DNA of 64,000 nucleotides from Plantibacter elymi (nom. nud.) (GCF_900177795.1 NZ_FXWJ01000003.1:186001-250000), one strand, 5' to 3'. Counted from the first letter of the stretch, positions 30,601 to 38,431 are shown. Numbers and translations: made by a program. Notes: generated from the letters alone by a model not told the origin.

Positions 30601-31659
30601 GTCGAGCGGCAGTCCGATGCGCACGGGCTGCTCGCCGGTCAACAGCGCGGCGCAGGCGACGACGGTGGCCTCGGTGGGTCCGTAGGTGTTCCAGACCTCG
30701 CGGCCGTCCACGGCCAGCCGGGCGGCGAGCTCCGGCGGGCAGGCCTCGCCGCCGAAGATGAGCATGCGGATGTTCTCGAGGGATTCGGCGGGCCACATCG
30801 CCGCCAGCGTGGGCACCGTCGAGACCACGGTGATGCCCTTCGCGGTGAGCCAGGGGCCGAGGTCCATGCCGCTGCGGACGAGCGAGCGCGGCGCCGGGAC
30901 CAGGCACGCGCCGTGTCCCCAGGCGAGCCACATCTCCTCGCAGGACGCGTCGAAGGCGACGGACAGGCCGGCCAGCACACGATCACCGGGGCCGAGGGGT
31001 TCCGCCTGGAGGAAGATCCTCGCCTCGGCGTCGACGAACGCGGCGGCGGAGCGGTGCGAGACGGCGACGCCCTTGGGCGTGCCCGTCGAGCCGGAGGTGA
31101 AGATGATCCAGGAGTCGTCGTCGAGTCGCGGTGGTTCGAGGACCGGGATCGCCCGGGTGCCCGGGTGGGGCGCCGCGCCCGTCGCGAGCTGCACCCGCTC
31201 GGGGTCTGCACCGTCATCGGCCGGGTCCTCCGTTCCGCGGCGCGCGCGCTCGAAGACACCGCCGTCGACCAGGACGCCGACGACGGCCGCCTCGCCGAAC
31301 ACGAGTCGTGCCCGCTCCTCCGGGTCGTCGGCGTCGACGGGGACGTAGGCCGCTCCGGTGAACAGGATCCCGAGGATCCCGAGGTAGAGGTCGCGGGTGC
31401 CCGAGGCGATCCGGACACCGACCCGGTCACCGCGGCGGACCCCGGCGGCGAACAGCCCGGCCGCGACCCGCTCGGCACTGAGGACGAGCTCGCGGTAGCT
31501 GAGCGCCCCCTCCGCATCCTCGATCGCCGAGGCCTCGGGGTGCGACGCGGCGACGTCACGGAGGACCTCGAGAAGGGTGCGTTCGGCCGGTGCGCGCACG
31601 CCGCCGAGCAGCGCGGGCTGCCGCTCGATGAGGAGGGCGGTGCTGGTGTCGGCGTCCAT
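27655..31659 (-). CDS. Pls/PosA-type single-module nonribosomal peptide synthetase (cationic homopolymer)
   Basis: 1,334 residues from the ATG at 31659 (AGGGG 7 bases upstream). The adenylation domain (about 28-525) has SGSTGTPKG (189-197), NTYGPTE, YRSGDLVRY and the catalytic Lys515 in RTSGKVDR. The carrier domain has the modified serine Ser569 (LGGGSL). There is no condensation or thioesterase domain. Residues 620-1334 hold six membrane helices in three pairs (about 633-690, 868-930, 1108-1160), each pair followed by a soluble left-handed beta-helix-like domain. This is the epsilon-poly-lysine synthetase plan, in which those domains join monomers iteratively. The pocket residues (D237, A238, E241, S280, I301, G303, T325, V333, V334, K515) suggest a basic amino acid. 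Confidence 0.9.
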   Translation of the reverse strand: MDADTSTALLIERQPALLGGVRAPAERTLLEVLRDVAASHPEASAIEDAEGALSYRELVLSAERVAAGLFAAGVRRGDRVGVRIASGTRDLYLGILGILFTGAAYVPVDADDPEERARLVFGEAAVVGVLVDGGVFERARRGTEDPADDGADPERVQLATGAAPHPGTRAIPVLEPPRLDDDSWIIFTSGSTGTPKGVAVSHRSAAAFVDAEARIFLQAEPLGPGDRVLAGLSVAFDASCEEMWLAWGHGACLVPAPRSLVRSGMDLGPWLTAKGITVVSTVPTLAAMWPAESLENIRMLIFGGEACPPELAARLAVDGREVWNTYGPTEATVVACAALLTGEQPVRIGLPLDGWDLAVVDAEGVPVEEGGVGELIIGGVGLARYLDPTKDAERYAPMPSIGWSRAYRSGDLVRYEAAGLVFQGRADDQVKIGGRRVELGEIEAALQALPGVSGAAAAVQRTAAGNAVLVGYLAVPDRDGFSVERALGTLREQLPAPLVPLLAVVGELPTRTSGKVDRAALPWPLDAADGEDASTLSGTAAWLAEQWTAVLGVRVTAESDNFFSLGGGSLAAAQLVSLIRTRDAEFTVADIYGHPRLGAMAAELDGRRPERRSRAAVADPVLPTPLATQWAQTLLGVPLLILVGLRWLVYLLAGSRVLGLVADVPYLPMVSWWWIALGFLVVITPIGRMAISVIAAKLLLVGVRPGDYPRGGSVHVRLWLAERVADTVGAVSLAGAPWISSYARALGAKIGADADLHSVPPVTGFLTVGARASIEPEVDLRGYWVDGDTLRLGHVHIGAESTVGARSTLLAGTRIGKRAEIAPGSSVFGRVPSGHLWSGSPAVRVGKAKPVWPTERPPRRRRWLLAYGAGSALLSVLPFLAFVLAAAVVAAGASGATSLLEFSWRALLWVPVATLVWFVVLAISTIGLVRLLGLGLSEGYFPVRSRVGWQVWATERLLDAARTLLFPLYASLFTPVWLRLLGAKVGRNVEASTVLLLPRMTTVGDGAFLADDTMVASYELGGGWMRIAGASVGKRAFLGNSGMAGPGMHVPKNGLVAVLSAAPRKAKSGSSWLGSPPMRLRRQVSDADLDRTYDPPLRLRIARALWELCRIVPVMVTSGIALLVLLTLAWFADTWGLGVAIAVSGAVLLAAGAVAAGITTVAKWVIVGPIRTGEHPLWSSFIWRNEVSDTFVEMVAAPWFAAPATGTPALTWWLRSLGARIGRGVWCESYWLPEADLVRLGDGATVNRGCVVQTHLFHDRIMSMDQVELASGATLGPHSVILPGARIDDDATVGPASLVMRGERVPAGTRWSGNPIGPWREVTTAEYREPQVAS

Positions 31660-31805
31660 ACGCGATCCCCTGTCGTCCGGCTGTTCAGCGCCGCCAACGG
31701 TAGGCAGCGCGCATGGACGGTTGGTGAACACCAGTCAACCGCCAGATGTCGTGGAACCGTCGGCGACGCTCCGTCGGCCCCCGGCATCCTCGGAGGACGC
31801 GCGCC

Positions 31806-31811
31806 TACCAT
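31806..31811 (+). promoter_or_regulatory. Candidate -10 for leaderless gabT
   Basis: TACCAT (TAnnnT) ends 7 bases before the ATG at 31819, the leaderless geometry seen elsewhere in this window. It overlaps an in-frame upstream ATG (31810), which argues for the downstream ATG as the real start. The promoter lies in the 159-bp divergent region shared with the Pls gene. Confidence 0.45.
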
Positions 31812-31818
31812 GGCCTGC

Positions 31819-33162
31819 ATGACCATCGACTACTCCGTGCCCCAGGAACGCCAGCTCGTGACCGCCATCCCCGGCCCCCGATCGCTCGCCCTCACGGAAC
31901 GGCGCCGCCGGGCGGTGTCGCGCGGTGCCGGCAACCTCGCGCCGGTGTGGATGGACCACGGCTCCGGCGGCATCCTCGTGGACGTCGACGGCAACCACAT
32001 CATCGACCTCGGAACGGGCATCGGCGTGACGACCATCGGGCACGCCAACCCCGATGTCGCCGCAGCAGCGGCCGAGCAGGCGACGAAGCTCACACACACG
32101 CTCTTCACGGTGACGCCGTACGAGAACTACCTGCGGGTCGCGGAGAAGCTGTCCGAGATCACACCGGGCGATTTCGAGAAGCGCTCGATCCTCCTGAACT
32201 CCGGTGCCGAGGCCGTCGAGAACGCGGTGAAGATCGCGAAGAAGTACACCGGCCGTCGCGCGATCGTCGCCCTCGACCACGCCTTCCACGGACGCACGAA
32301 CCTGACGATGGCGATGACCTACCGGCCGTCGCCCGAGCGCCTCGGGTTCGGCCCGTTCCCGGGTGAGATCTACAGCGTCCCGCTCTCCTACCCCTTCCGC
32401 GACGGACTCGACGGACCGGAGGCGGCCGAGGTGACGATCGACTACATCGAGCGGCACATCGGAGCCAGCGAGGTCGCCGCGTTCTTCGCCGAACCGGTCC
32501 TCGGCGACGGCGGCATCGTCATCCCCGCGCCCGGCTACTTCGCCCGAATCAGCGAGTGGTGCACCGAGAACGGGATCGTGTTCGTCGCCGACGAGATCCA
32601 GGCCGGCATCGGACGCACGGGTGCCTGGTACTCGATCGAGCACCACGGTGTCGTGCCCGATCTCATCACGAGCGCCAAGGGCATCGCCGGGGGCTTCCCG
32701 CTGTCGGCCGTGACCGGGCGTGCCGAGATCATGGACGCCGTCCAGCCCGGTGGGATCGGCGGCACCTTCGGCGGCAACCCGGTGTCCACGGCGGCCGCGC
32801 TCGCGACGTTCGAGGTCATCGAGCGGGAGGACCTGCTGGGCGAGGCCCGTCGGGTGGAGGCGACCCTGCGATCGCTCATGGGTGACTGGGCCGAGCGCTT
32901 CGACATCGTCGGCGAGGTCCGGATCATCGGTGCGATGGCCGGCGTCGAGTTGGTCGTCCCCGGCACGAAGCAGCCGCACCCCACGGCACTGCAGACCGTC
33001 ATCGACGCGGCGATCGCCCAGGGCGTGCTCGTGCTCGACGCCGGCTCCTGGGACTCGGTGCTGCGACTCCTCCCGAGCGCGGTCATGTCCGACGAGCTCC
33101 TCCGCGACGCGGTGTCCGTCCTCGAGGAGGCCCTGGGTCAGGTCGCCAGCGCGGTGCGCTGA
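31819..33162 (+). CDS. gabT: 4-aminobutyrate--2-oxoglutarate transaminase
   Basis: 447 residues, a class III PLP aminotransferase. The PLP lysine is Lys287 (LITSAKGIAGGFP) with Asp258 (VFVADEIQAGIGRTG); RSILLNSGAEAVENAVK is the phosphate-loop region. It converts GABA to succinate semialdehyde. Close relatives use lysine, ornithine or diaminobutyrate, so specificity is tentative. A PuuD-like enzyme 1.2 kb away releases GABA in the putrescine pathway. It is divergent from the Pls gene. The last five codons and the stop lie inside the first copy of a 52-bp tandem repeat. Confidence 0.88.
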   Translation: MTIDYSVPQERQLVTAIPGPRSLALTERRRRAVSRGAGNLAPVWMDHGSGGILVDVDGNHIIDLGTGIGVTTIGHANPDVAAAAAEQATKLTHTLFTVTPYENYLRVAEKLSEITPGDFEKRSILLNSGAEAVENAVKIAKKYTGRRAIVALDHAFHGRTNLTMAMTYRPSPERLGFGPFPGEIYSVPLSYPFRDGLDGPEAAEVTIDYIERHIGASEVAAFFAEPVLGDGGIVIPAPGYFARISEWCTENGIVFVADEIQAGIGRTGAWYSIEHHGVVPDLITSAKGIAGGFPLSAVTGRAEIMDAVQPGGIGGTFGGNPVSTAAALATFEVIEREDLLGEARRVEATLRSLMGDWAERFDIVGEVRIIGAMAGVELVVPGTKQPHPTALQTVIDAAIAQGVLVLDAGSWDSVLRLLPSAVMSDELLRDAVSVLEEALGQVASAVR

Positions 33163-33376
33163 CGCGAGCGCGGGTCTCTGCGCACGGAACCCTTCGGCCA
33201 GCGCGGTGCGCTGACGCGAGCGCGGGTCTCTGCGCGCTGGGGCCTTCCGCCAACGCGGTGCGCTCACGCGAACCCGCCCGAATCGGCGCGGGCGCGGCCC
33301 GCGCGCGTGAGCGCGGGTCTCCAGAGGGGCGCGCTCGCGGCTGTGCCCCGCGGTGACGTCAGCGCACCGCGCTGGC
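33145..33376 (+). repeat. 52-bp tandem repeat with inverted end copy at the gabT 3' end
   Basis: Unit 1 starts at 33145 and unit 2 at 33197; their first 39 bases are identical. Unit 3 starts at 33249 and is degenerate and truncated, and a shorter fragment lies at about 33307-33322. An exact 19-base inverted copy of the unit start is at 33358-33376. The array begins within the gabT coding sequence and ends 17 bp before the stop of the convergent DUF3097 gene. The inverted copy can pair with unit 1 or unit 2, forming a large hairpin that could terminate both genes. Confidence 0.88.
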
Positions 33377-33392
33377 GCAACCGAAGAACGGC

Positions 33393-34223
33393 TCAGTCGA
33401 CGGTGACGAAGTCGATGAGCTGCTCGACGCGACCGAGGAGCTCCGGCTCGAGGTCGTTGAAGGTCCGGACCTGACCGAGGATGCGCTTCCAGGCACGGGC
33501 GATGTCGGCCTGCGAGTCGTGCGGCCAGCCGAACGCCTGGCAGATGCCCTTCTTCCACTCGATGGATCGAGGGATGGTCGGCCACTCGCGCAAGCCGACC
33601 CTGGCGGGCTTCACGGCCTGCCAGACGTCGACGTACGGGTGCCCGACGATGAGGACGTTCCGGCCGTTCGGTCCGGCCATGACGGCGTCGGCGATGCGCT
33701 GCTCCTTCGAGCCGGGGACCAGATGGTCGACGAGGACGCCGACACGACGGTCGGGGCCCGGCCGGAACTCGGCGAGCGCGGCGTCGAGGTGGTCGACGCC
33801 CGCGAGGTATTCGACGACGACGCCCTCCACGCGGAGGTCGTCGCCCCAGACCCGCTCGACGAGTTCCGCGTCGTGGCGGCCCTCGACGAAGATCCGGCTC
33901 GCGCGAGCCACCCGAGCGGTCGTCTCCACCGCGAAGGAGCCGGAGGCGGTGCGCGCCCGCCCGGTCGGTGCGCGCTTCGGCACGACGAGGACGACGGGCT
34001 CACCCTCGAGGAGGAACCCAGCCCCCATGGGGAACACGCGCCGCTTGCCGCGGTAGTCCTCGAGCTCGACCGTCTTCGCCTCGACGCGCGTGATCGCGCC
34101 GCAGAAGCCGCCCAGTTCCTCGACCACGAGGTCGGTCACCGCCTCGACTTCGCGGGCCACCACGCGGTTCTTCTTCCGCCAGTCCCCCGCGAGGACGTCC
34201 TGACCGTACCTGTCTTCGAACAC
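33393..34223 (-). CDS. DUF3097 family protein
   Basis: 276 residues matching the actinobacterial DUF3097 family by recall of its conserved segments: the opening DRYGQDVL, VFPMGAGFLLEGEPV, IFVEGRHDAELVE and LVDHLVPGSKEQRIAD, and the ending LRTFNDLEP-like region. The stretch FVEGRHDAELVERVWGDDLR with the later Asp-rich VGVLVDHL resembles a Toprim-like arrangement (Glu followed by DxD-like acids), but I cannot confirm this. The function is not established. No signal or membrane segment is seen. It is monocistronic and converges on gabT. Confidence 0.8.
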   Translation of the reverse strand: MFEDRYGQDVLAGDWRKKNRVVAREVEAVTDLVVEELGGFCGAITRVEAKTVELEDYRGKRRVFPMGAGFLLEGEPVVLVVPKRAPTGRARTASGSFAVETTARVARASRIFVEGRHDAELVERVWGDDLRVEGVVVEYLAGVDHLDAALAEFRPGPDRRVGVLVDHLVPGSKEQRIADAVMAGPNGRNVLIVGHPYVDVWQAVKPARVGLREWPTIPRSIEWKKGICQAFGWPHDSQADIARAWKRILGQVRTFNDLEPELLGRVEQLIDFVTVD

Positions 34224-34406
34224 CCGTCAACGCTAACCAACCCTCCGACCTTTCTCAGGACGGCCTCGGCGTGGCGCGGCCGACACGCCGCAATCCGGGC
34301 TCGACACGCCGACGCCGTCCTGAGTCGGGGACAGGTCGAGCGGTGGTCGCTGCAGCGGGAGGGTCTCCAGGCAGGGGAGGCCGCCCGGTGCGGAGACACG
34401 CCCCGA

Positions 34407-35153
34407 CTAGGCTGCGGCGCGCTCGGCCTCACGGGCGAGACCGCCGAGCAGGAGCCCGAGCTGGTCGTCCACGGTGCCCGGGTCCTCCGGGTGCCACTGC
34501 ACGCCGGTGATCGGCAGGGTGCGGTGCTCGATCGCCTCGACGGTGCCGTCGGAGGCCCAGGCGACGGCGCGGAGGCCTTCGCCGAGTTCACCGACCGACT
34601 GGTGGTGGGCGCTCTGCACCTGGAGGTGACGGGCGCCGAGTCGGAACGCGAGGGCACTCGAGGGGTCGAGCTCGACCTCGTGCGGGGTCATGCTCTCATC
34701 GACCGGGACACCCTCGTTACGGTGGGCGCTGTGCTCACCGAGGTCCTGCACGAGCGTCCCACCGAGGGCGACGTTGATGATCTGGTGACCGCGGCAGATC
34801 CCGAGCAGCGGTGTGCCCCGCTCGGCGGCGCGGCGGGCGACCGCGAGCTGGGCGCGGTCGGCCCCGGGGAAGTGCTGGCCTTCGGCACGGTAGCCGGTGG
34901 TGCCGCCGTACTGGGCGGGATCGATGTCGGCTCCGCCCATGATGACGACGGCGGAGGCCCCGTCGGTCGAGGCGAGGAGCGCATCGGTGCCGAGGTCGTG
35001 CGCGGCCAACCGGGTCACGCGCCAGCCGGCCCGTTCGGCGGCGGCGATGGTCCGTCCGACGAGGATCTGCACGTACTCGTGGTACGCCTGGTCGTCCTCA
35101 CGGAACCGGGTGACCTCGACGAGCGCCAGCATGGGTGAGACGTGTCCTTGCAT
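34407..35153 (-). CDS. Class I glutamine amidotransferase-like hydrolase (PuuD/gamma-Glu-GABA hydrolase type)
   Basis: 248 residues from the ATG at 35153, which has AAGGAG 4 bases upstream. The nucleophile is Cys120 in PLLGICRGHQIINVALGG; the oxyanion region is MGGADIDPAQYG; the His-Glu pair is in ITGVQWHPEDPG. This is the stand-alone C26 hydrolase type, which in the best-known case (PuuD) splits gamma-glutamyl-GABA to GABA in putrescine breakdown. gabT, which would use that GABA, is nearby on the other strand. Three direct repeats 75-125 bp upstream may be its operator. Confidence 0.85.
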   Translation of the reverse strand: MQGHVSPMLALVEVTRFREDDQAYHEYVQILVGRTIAAAERAGWRVTRLAAHDLGTDALLASTDGASAVVIMGGADIDPAQYGGTTGYRAEGQHFPGADRAQLAVARRAAERGTPLLGICRGHQIINVALGGTLVQDLGEHSAHRNEGVPVDESMTPHEVELDPSSALAFRLGARHLQVQSAHHQSVGELGEGLRAVAWASDGTVEAIEHRTLPITGVQWHPEDPGTVDDQLGLLLGGLAREAERAAA

Positions 35154-35227
35154 GATGCTCCTTCCAGGGGTTCCGTGACGTGACTCCACCAGTCTCGCCG
35201 GGCGGATGCCCTCGCGCGAGCGGCCAC

Positions 35228-35279
35228 GTCACGGTCGGTAACAGAGTGCGTCACGGTCGGTGACAGCGTCACGGTCGGT
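35228..35279 (-). promoter_or_regulatory. Triple direct repeat upstream of the amidotransferase gene
   Basis: GTCACGGTCGGT (plus strand) occurs exactly three times: 35228-35239, 35250-35261 and 35268-35279, at spacings of 22 and 18 bp. The block lies 75-126 bp upstream of the minus-strand amidotransferase start and about 150 bp before the TPM-domain gene. It could be an operator for either gene; no regulator gene is adjacent. Confidence 0.5.
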
Positions 35280-35430
35280 GTCGGCGAAGCCCCGCCACCG
35301 TCGTATAGCACAGCTCCGGTTCGGTGCAGTCGCTGAGAGCCCGCTGTAGAGATGTCGAGGGCCCGGACCTAGACTCGGAACCGAGCCGCGGGGTGGGGCT
35401 CCAAGGTCCGAACGAGTGACGAGGTGGCCG

Positions 35431-37503
35431 ATGCGGGTTCGCTGGGCGGTATCGATCTGGGCGTTCTGCGTGGCCGTGCTCCTCGGAGCAGGAGCCACCG
35501 CCGCCTGGGCGGAGAGCCCGGTGCAGCTCGGGGCCGGCCGCGTCTCCGACAGCGCGGGCGTCCTCAGCAGCGGCGAGGTCACCGAGGTCACGACGGCCGT
35601 CGACGATCTGGCCGCGGATCACGGCGTCGACCTCTGGGTGGTCTACGTGCCGACCTTCACCGACCCGGGTGACGCCGAGTCCTGGGCGAACCAGACCGCG
35701 AAGGACAACAACCTCGGACCGAACCAGTACCTGCTGGCCGTGGCGACCGAGGACCGCGCCTACTACCTCTCCGGCGACTCCAGCGGACCGGTGAGCGGCG
35801 ATCAGCTGACCGAGATCGAGCAGCAGCGCGTCCTGCCGCAGCTGCGTGACGAGAACTGGGCCGGGGCGGGCGTCGCTGCCGCCGAAGGCCTGGGTGCCGC
35901 CGTCGGCGGCGGGTCGATCGGAGGCACCGGTGGCGGCTCAGGGGGCTCGGCCGGGTGGCTGACCATCCTGCTGATCGTGGTCGTGGCCGTCGTGGCCGTC
36001 GTCCTCCTGGTCGTCTTCCTCCGTCGACGCCGCGCTGCGAACGGCGACGGCGCGGTGACCGTGGGCCGGCAGGGGGCCCCGGTCGACCCGCTGACCACCG
36101 CCCCGATCCCCGAGCTCGAACGACTCGCCGGCAGTGCGCTCGTCCAGACCGACGACGCCGTCCGGACGAGCGAGGAGGAGCTCGGCTTCGCGACCGCCTC
36201 CTACGGCGAACCGGCCACGGCGGCGTTCACCGCCGCGCTCGCCGGAGCGAAGGACGACCTCTCGCAGGCCTTCGCACTCAAGCAGCGGCTCGACGACGCC
36301 GAGCCGGACACGGAGCAGCAACAACGCGACTGGAACCTCCAGATCATCCGGCTCTGCGAGCACGCGAACCACGTGCTCGACGAACAGGCCGCCTCATTCG
36401 ACGAGCTCCGCGCGCTCGAGAAGAACGCACCCGCCGCGGTCGAGGAGCTGCGAGCCAGGGCGGCTGCGGCCGGACCGACGGTGGCGGCCGCGCAAGACGC
36501 GGTGCACGCCCTGCAGACGCGCTACAGCCCCGACGCGCTCATCACCGTGATCGACAACCCGGCGCAAGCGACCGAGCGACTCGCCTTCGCCACCGCGGCG
36601 ATCTCCGACGCAGCTGCACGGCTCACCGCCGGAGACTCGGGCGAGGCTGCCGTCGGCATCCGAGCCGCTGAGGAAGCGCTCGACCAGGCCACTCAGCTCA
36701 CCGGGGCCGTGAAGCGGCTGCAGGCCGACCTGACGACCGCCGAGCAGCACCTCGCCGCCCGTCTGGCCGAGTTGGACGGAGACGTCGCCGCGGCTGGCGG
36801 CCAACCGGACCCGACCGGCACCCTCGCCGCGGCGGTCGCGAGCACCACCGCGACGGTCTCCCAGGTGCGCGGCGCGCTCGGCGCACCGAACAACCCGATC
36901 GCCCTCCTCGCCCGCTTGGACGCGGCGAACACGCAGATCGACGGCGCGCTCCAAGGGGTGCGCACCGCGGCGGAGCAGCGACAACGCGCCGCAGCCGCCC
37001 TCGGGCAGACCCTGCAGACGGCGGGCGCGCAGGTGTCGGCTGCAGAGGACTTCATCGTCTCGCGGCGCGGAGCCGTCGGCCCGGAGGCCCGGACGCGCCT
37101 CGCCGAGGCCGGCCGCACCCTCGTGCAGGCCCAGGGCCTCGCTGCCACCGACCCGACGCAGGCGCTCTCCCTCGCCCAGCGTGCGAACTCGCTCGCGAGT
37201 CAGGCGGTGCAGCTCGCCCAGGCCGACCTCGGGCAGTTCCAGAGCCGGTCGGCGGGCGGACTCGACGGCATGTTCGGTGGCGGCCAGGGTCAGCAGGGTG
37301 GCAACGGGATGCTCGGTGCCGTCCTCGGCGGCATCCTGATCAACTCCGTCCTCGGCGGCGGCGGGTCTCGTTCCGGTGGCGGCATGTTCGGCGGCGGAGG
37401 ATCGAGCGGCGGCATGTTCGGCGGCGGCTCCGGTCGCTCACGCAGCGCCGGCAGCTTCGGCGGCGGCGGCACCCGTTCCCGACGCGGCGGCGGCCGCTTC
37501 TGA
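35431..37503 (+). CDS. TPM-domain membrane protein with long coiled C-terminal region
   Basis: About 690 residues. An N-terminal signal peptide (cleavage near AWA-ES) is followed by a TPM/YgcG domain (about 30-150: VSDSAGVLSSGE, DLWVVYVPTF, GPNQYLLAVA). Next come a Gly/Ser linker, one membrane helix (WLTILLIVVVAVVAVVLLVV) and a 400-residue Ala/Gln/Glu-rich helical region without recognisable catalysis. The C-terminal tail is Gly/Ser/Arg-rich (GGMFGGGGSSGGMFGGG). I chose ATG 35431 because GAGG lies 6 bases upstream; GTG 35416 in the same frame is the alternative. pspA follows 75 bp later, pointing to a shared membrane-stress role. Confidence 0.85.
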   Translation: MRVRWAVSIWAFCVAVLLGAGATAAWAESPVQLGAGRVSDSAGVLSSGEVTEVTTAVDDLAADHGVDLWVVYVPTFTDPGDAESWANQTAKDNNLGPNQYLLAVATEDRAYYLSGDSSGPVSGDQLTEIEQQRVLPQLRDENWAGAGVAAAEGLGAAVGGGSIGGTGGGSGGSAGWLTILLIVVVAVVAVVLLVVFLRRRRAANGDGAVTVGRQGAPVDPLTTAPIPELERLAGSALVQTDDAVRTSEEELGFATASYGEPATAAFTAALAGAKDDLSQAFALKQRLDDAEPDTEQQQRDWNLQIIRLCEHANHVLDEQAASFDELRALEKNAPAAVEELRARAAAAGPTVAAAQDAVHALQTRYSPDALITVIDNPAQATERLAFATAAISDAAARLTAGDSGEAAVGIRAAEEALDQATQLTGAVKRLQADLTTAEQHLAARLAELDGDVAAAGGQPDPTGTLAAAVASTTATVSQVRGALGAPNNPIALLARLDAANTQIDGALQGVRTAAEQRQRAAAALGQTLQTAGAQVSAAEDFIVSRRGAVGPEARTRLAEAGRTLVQAQGLAATDPTQALSLAQRANSLASQAVQLAQADLGQFQSRSAGGLDGMFGGGQGQQGGNGMLGAVLGGILINSVLGGGGSRSGGGMFGGGGSSGGMFGGGSGRSRSAGSFGGGGTRSRRGGGRF

Positions 37504-37578
37504 CCCGCGACACCGGCCCACATCCTCACGAGACACCGACCGACACGACCCAGCAGGACACGAGAGAGGAACCACACC

Positions 37579-38352
37579 ATGGCAGAGAAGCAGTCCATCT
37601 TCGGACGCATCGCCCAGCTGACCAAGGCCAACATCAACGCGCTGCTCGACTCCGCCGAGGACCCGCAGAAGATGCTCGACCAGATGGTCCGGGACTACAC
37701 GAACTCGATCGCCGACGCCGAGAGCGCGATCGCCGAGACGATCGGCAACCTCCGGCTCCTCGAGCAGGACCACCAGCAGGACGTGGAGGCGGCCTCCGAG
37801 TGGGGCACCAAGGCGCTGGCCGCGAGTCGCAAGGCCGACGAATACCGCCAGGCTGGCAACGCCGCGGACGCCGACAAGTTCGACAACCTCGCGAAGATCG
37901 CGCTCCAGCGCCAGATCGGCGCCGAGAACGAGGCCAAGCAGGCCGAGCCGCAGCTGGCGTCGCAGACGAAGGTCGTCGAGCAGCTGAAGAACGGCCTCAA
38001 CGGCATGAAGACGAAGCTCGAGCAGCTGAAGACGAAGCGCAGCGAGCTCGTCGCCCGGGCCAAGACCGCCGAGGCCCAGCGCAAGGTCGCGGACGCGGTC
38101 GGCAGCATCGACATCATGGATCCGACGAGCGACCTCAGCCGCTACGAGGACAAGATCCGTCGCGAGGAGGCGAAGGTGCTCGGCCAGCAGGAGCTCGCCG
38201 CATCGAGTCTCGACGCGCAGTTCAACGACCTCGAGGACCTCGGCGAGCTGACCGAGGTCGAGGCCCGCCTCGCCGCGCTGAAGGGCGGCGGTTCCACGTC
38301 ACCCGCGATCGAGTCCTCCGGCCCCGAGTACACGCCGAACGCCGGCCAGTAG
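37579..38352 (+). CDS. PspA/IM30-family membrane-stress protein
   Basis: 257 residues, almost entirely helical and charged. It shows the PspA/Vipp1 opening (IFGRIAQLTKANINALLDSAEDPQKMLDQMVRDY) in split form: the amphipathic helix IFGRIAQLTKANINALLD that binds membranes, then DPQKMLDQMVRDY. A long coiled coil runs to about 190. The extended tail (SSGPEYTPNAGQ) is polar. Family members (ESCRT-III superfamily) polymerise on damaged membranes. It follows the TPM-domain gene and is probably in one transcript with it. Confidence 0.93.
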   Translation: MAEKQSIFGRIAQLTKANINALLDSAEDPQKMLDQMVRDYTNSIADAESAIAETIGNLRLLEQDHQQDVEAASEWGTKALAASRKADEYRQAGNAADADKFDNLAKIALQRQIGAENEAKQAEPQLASQTKVVEQLKNGLNGMKTKLEQLKTKRSELVARAKTAEAQRKVADAVGSIDIMDPTSDLSRYEDKIRREEAKVLGQQELAASSLDAQFNDLEDLGELTEVEARLAALKGGGSTSPAIESSGPEYTPNAGQ

Positions 38353-38431
38353 TGCCGATCCGACGGACCCTCGGGACCTCCCGAGGGCCCGTCACCCTCG
38401 CCCCCTCGCACCATCTCCAGGAAGGCACCGC

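Noticed and set aside
25516-31810. Attachment-site duplication bracketing the Pls locus
   Set aside because: I looked for a second copy of the tRNA-Arg 3' end at the far side and saw none, and there is no integrase.
27826-33162. A 1,778-codon open frame on the plus strand opposite the Pls-type gene
   Set aside because: It is rich in Arg, Asp, Glu and Gly with no domain, and results from GC-rich third positions on the opposite strand. Only its end (31819-33162) is a real gene, gabT.
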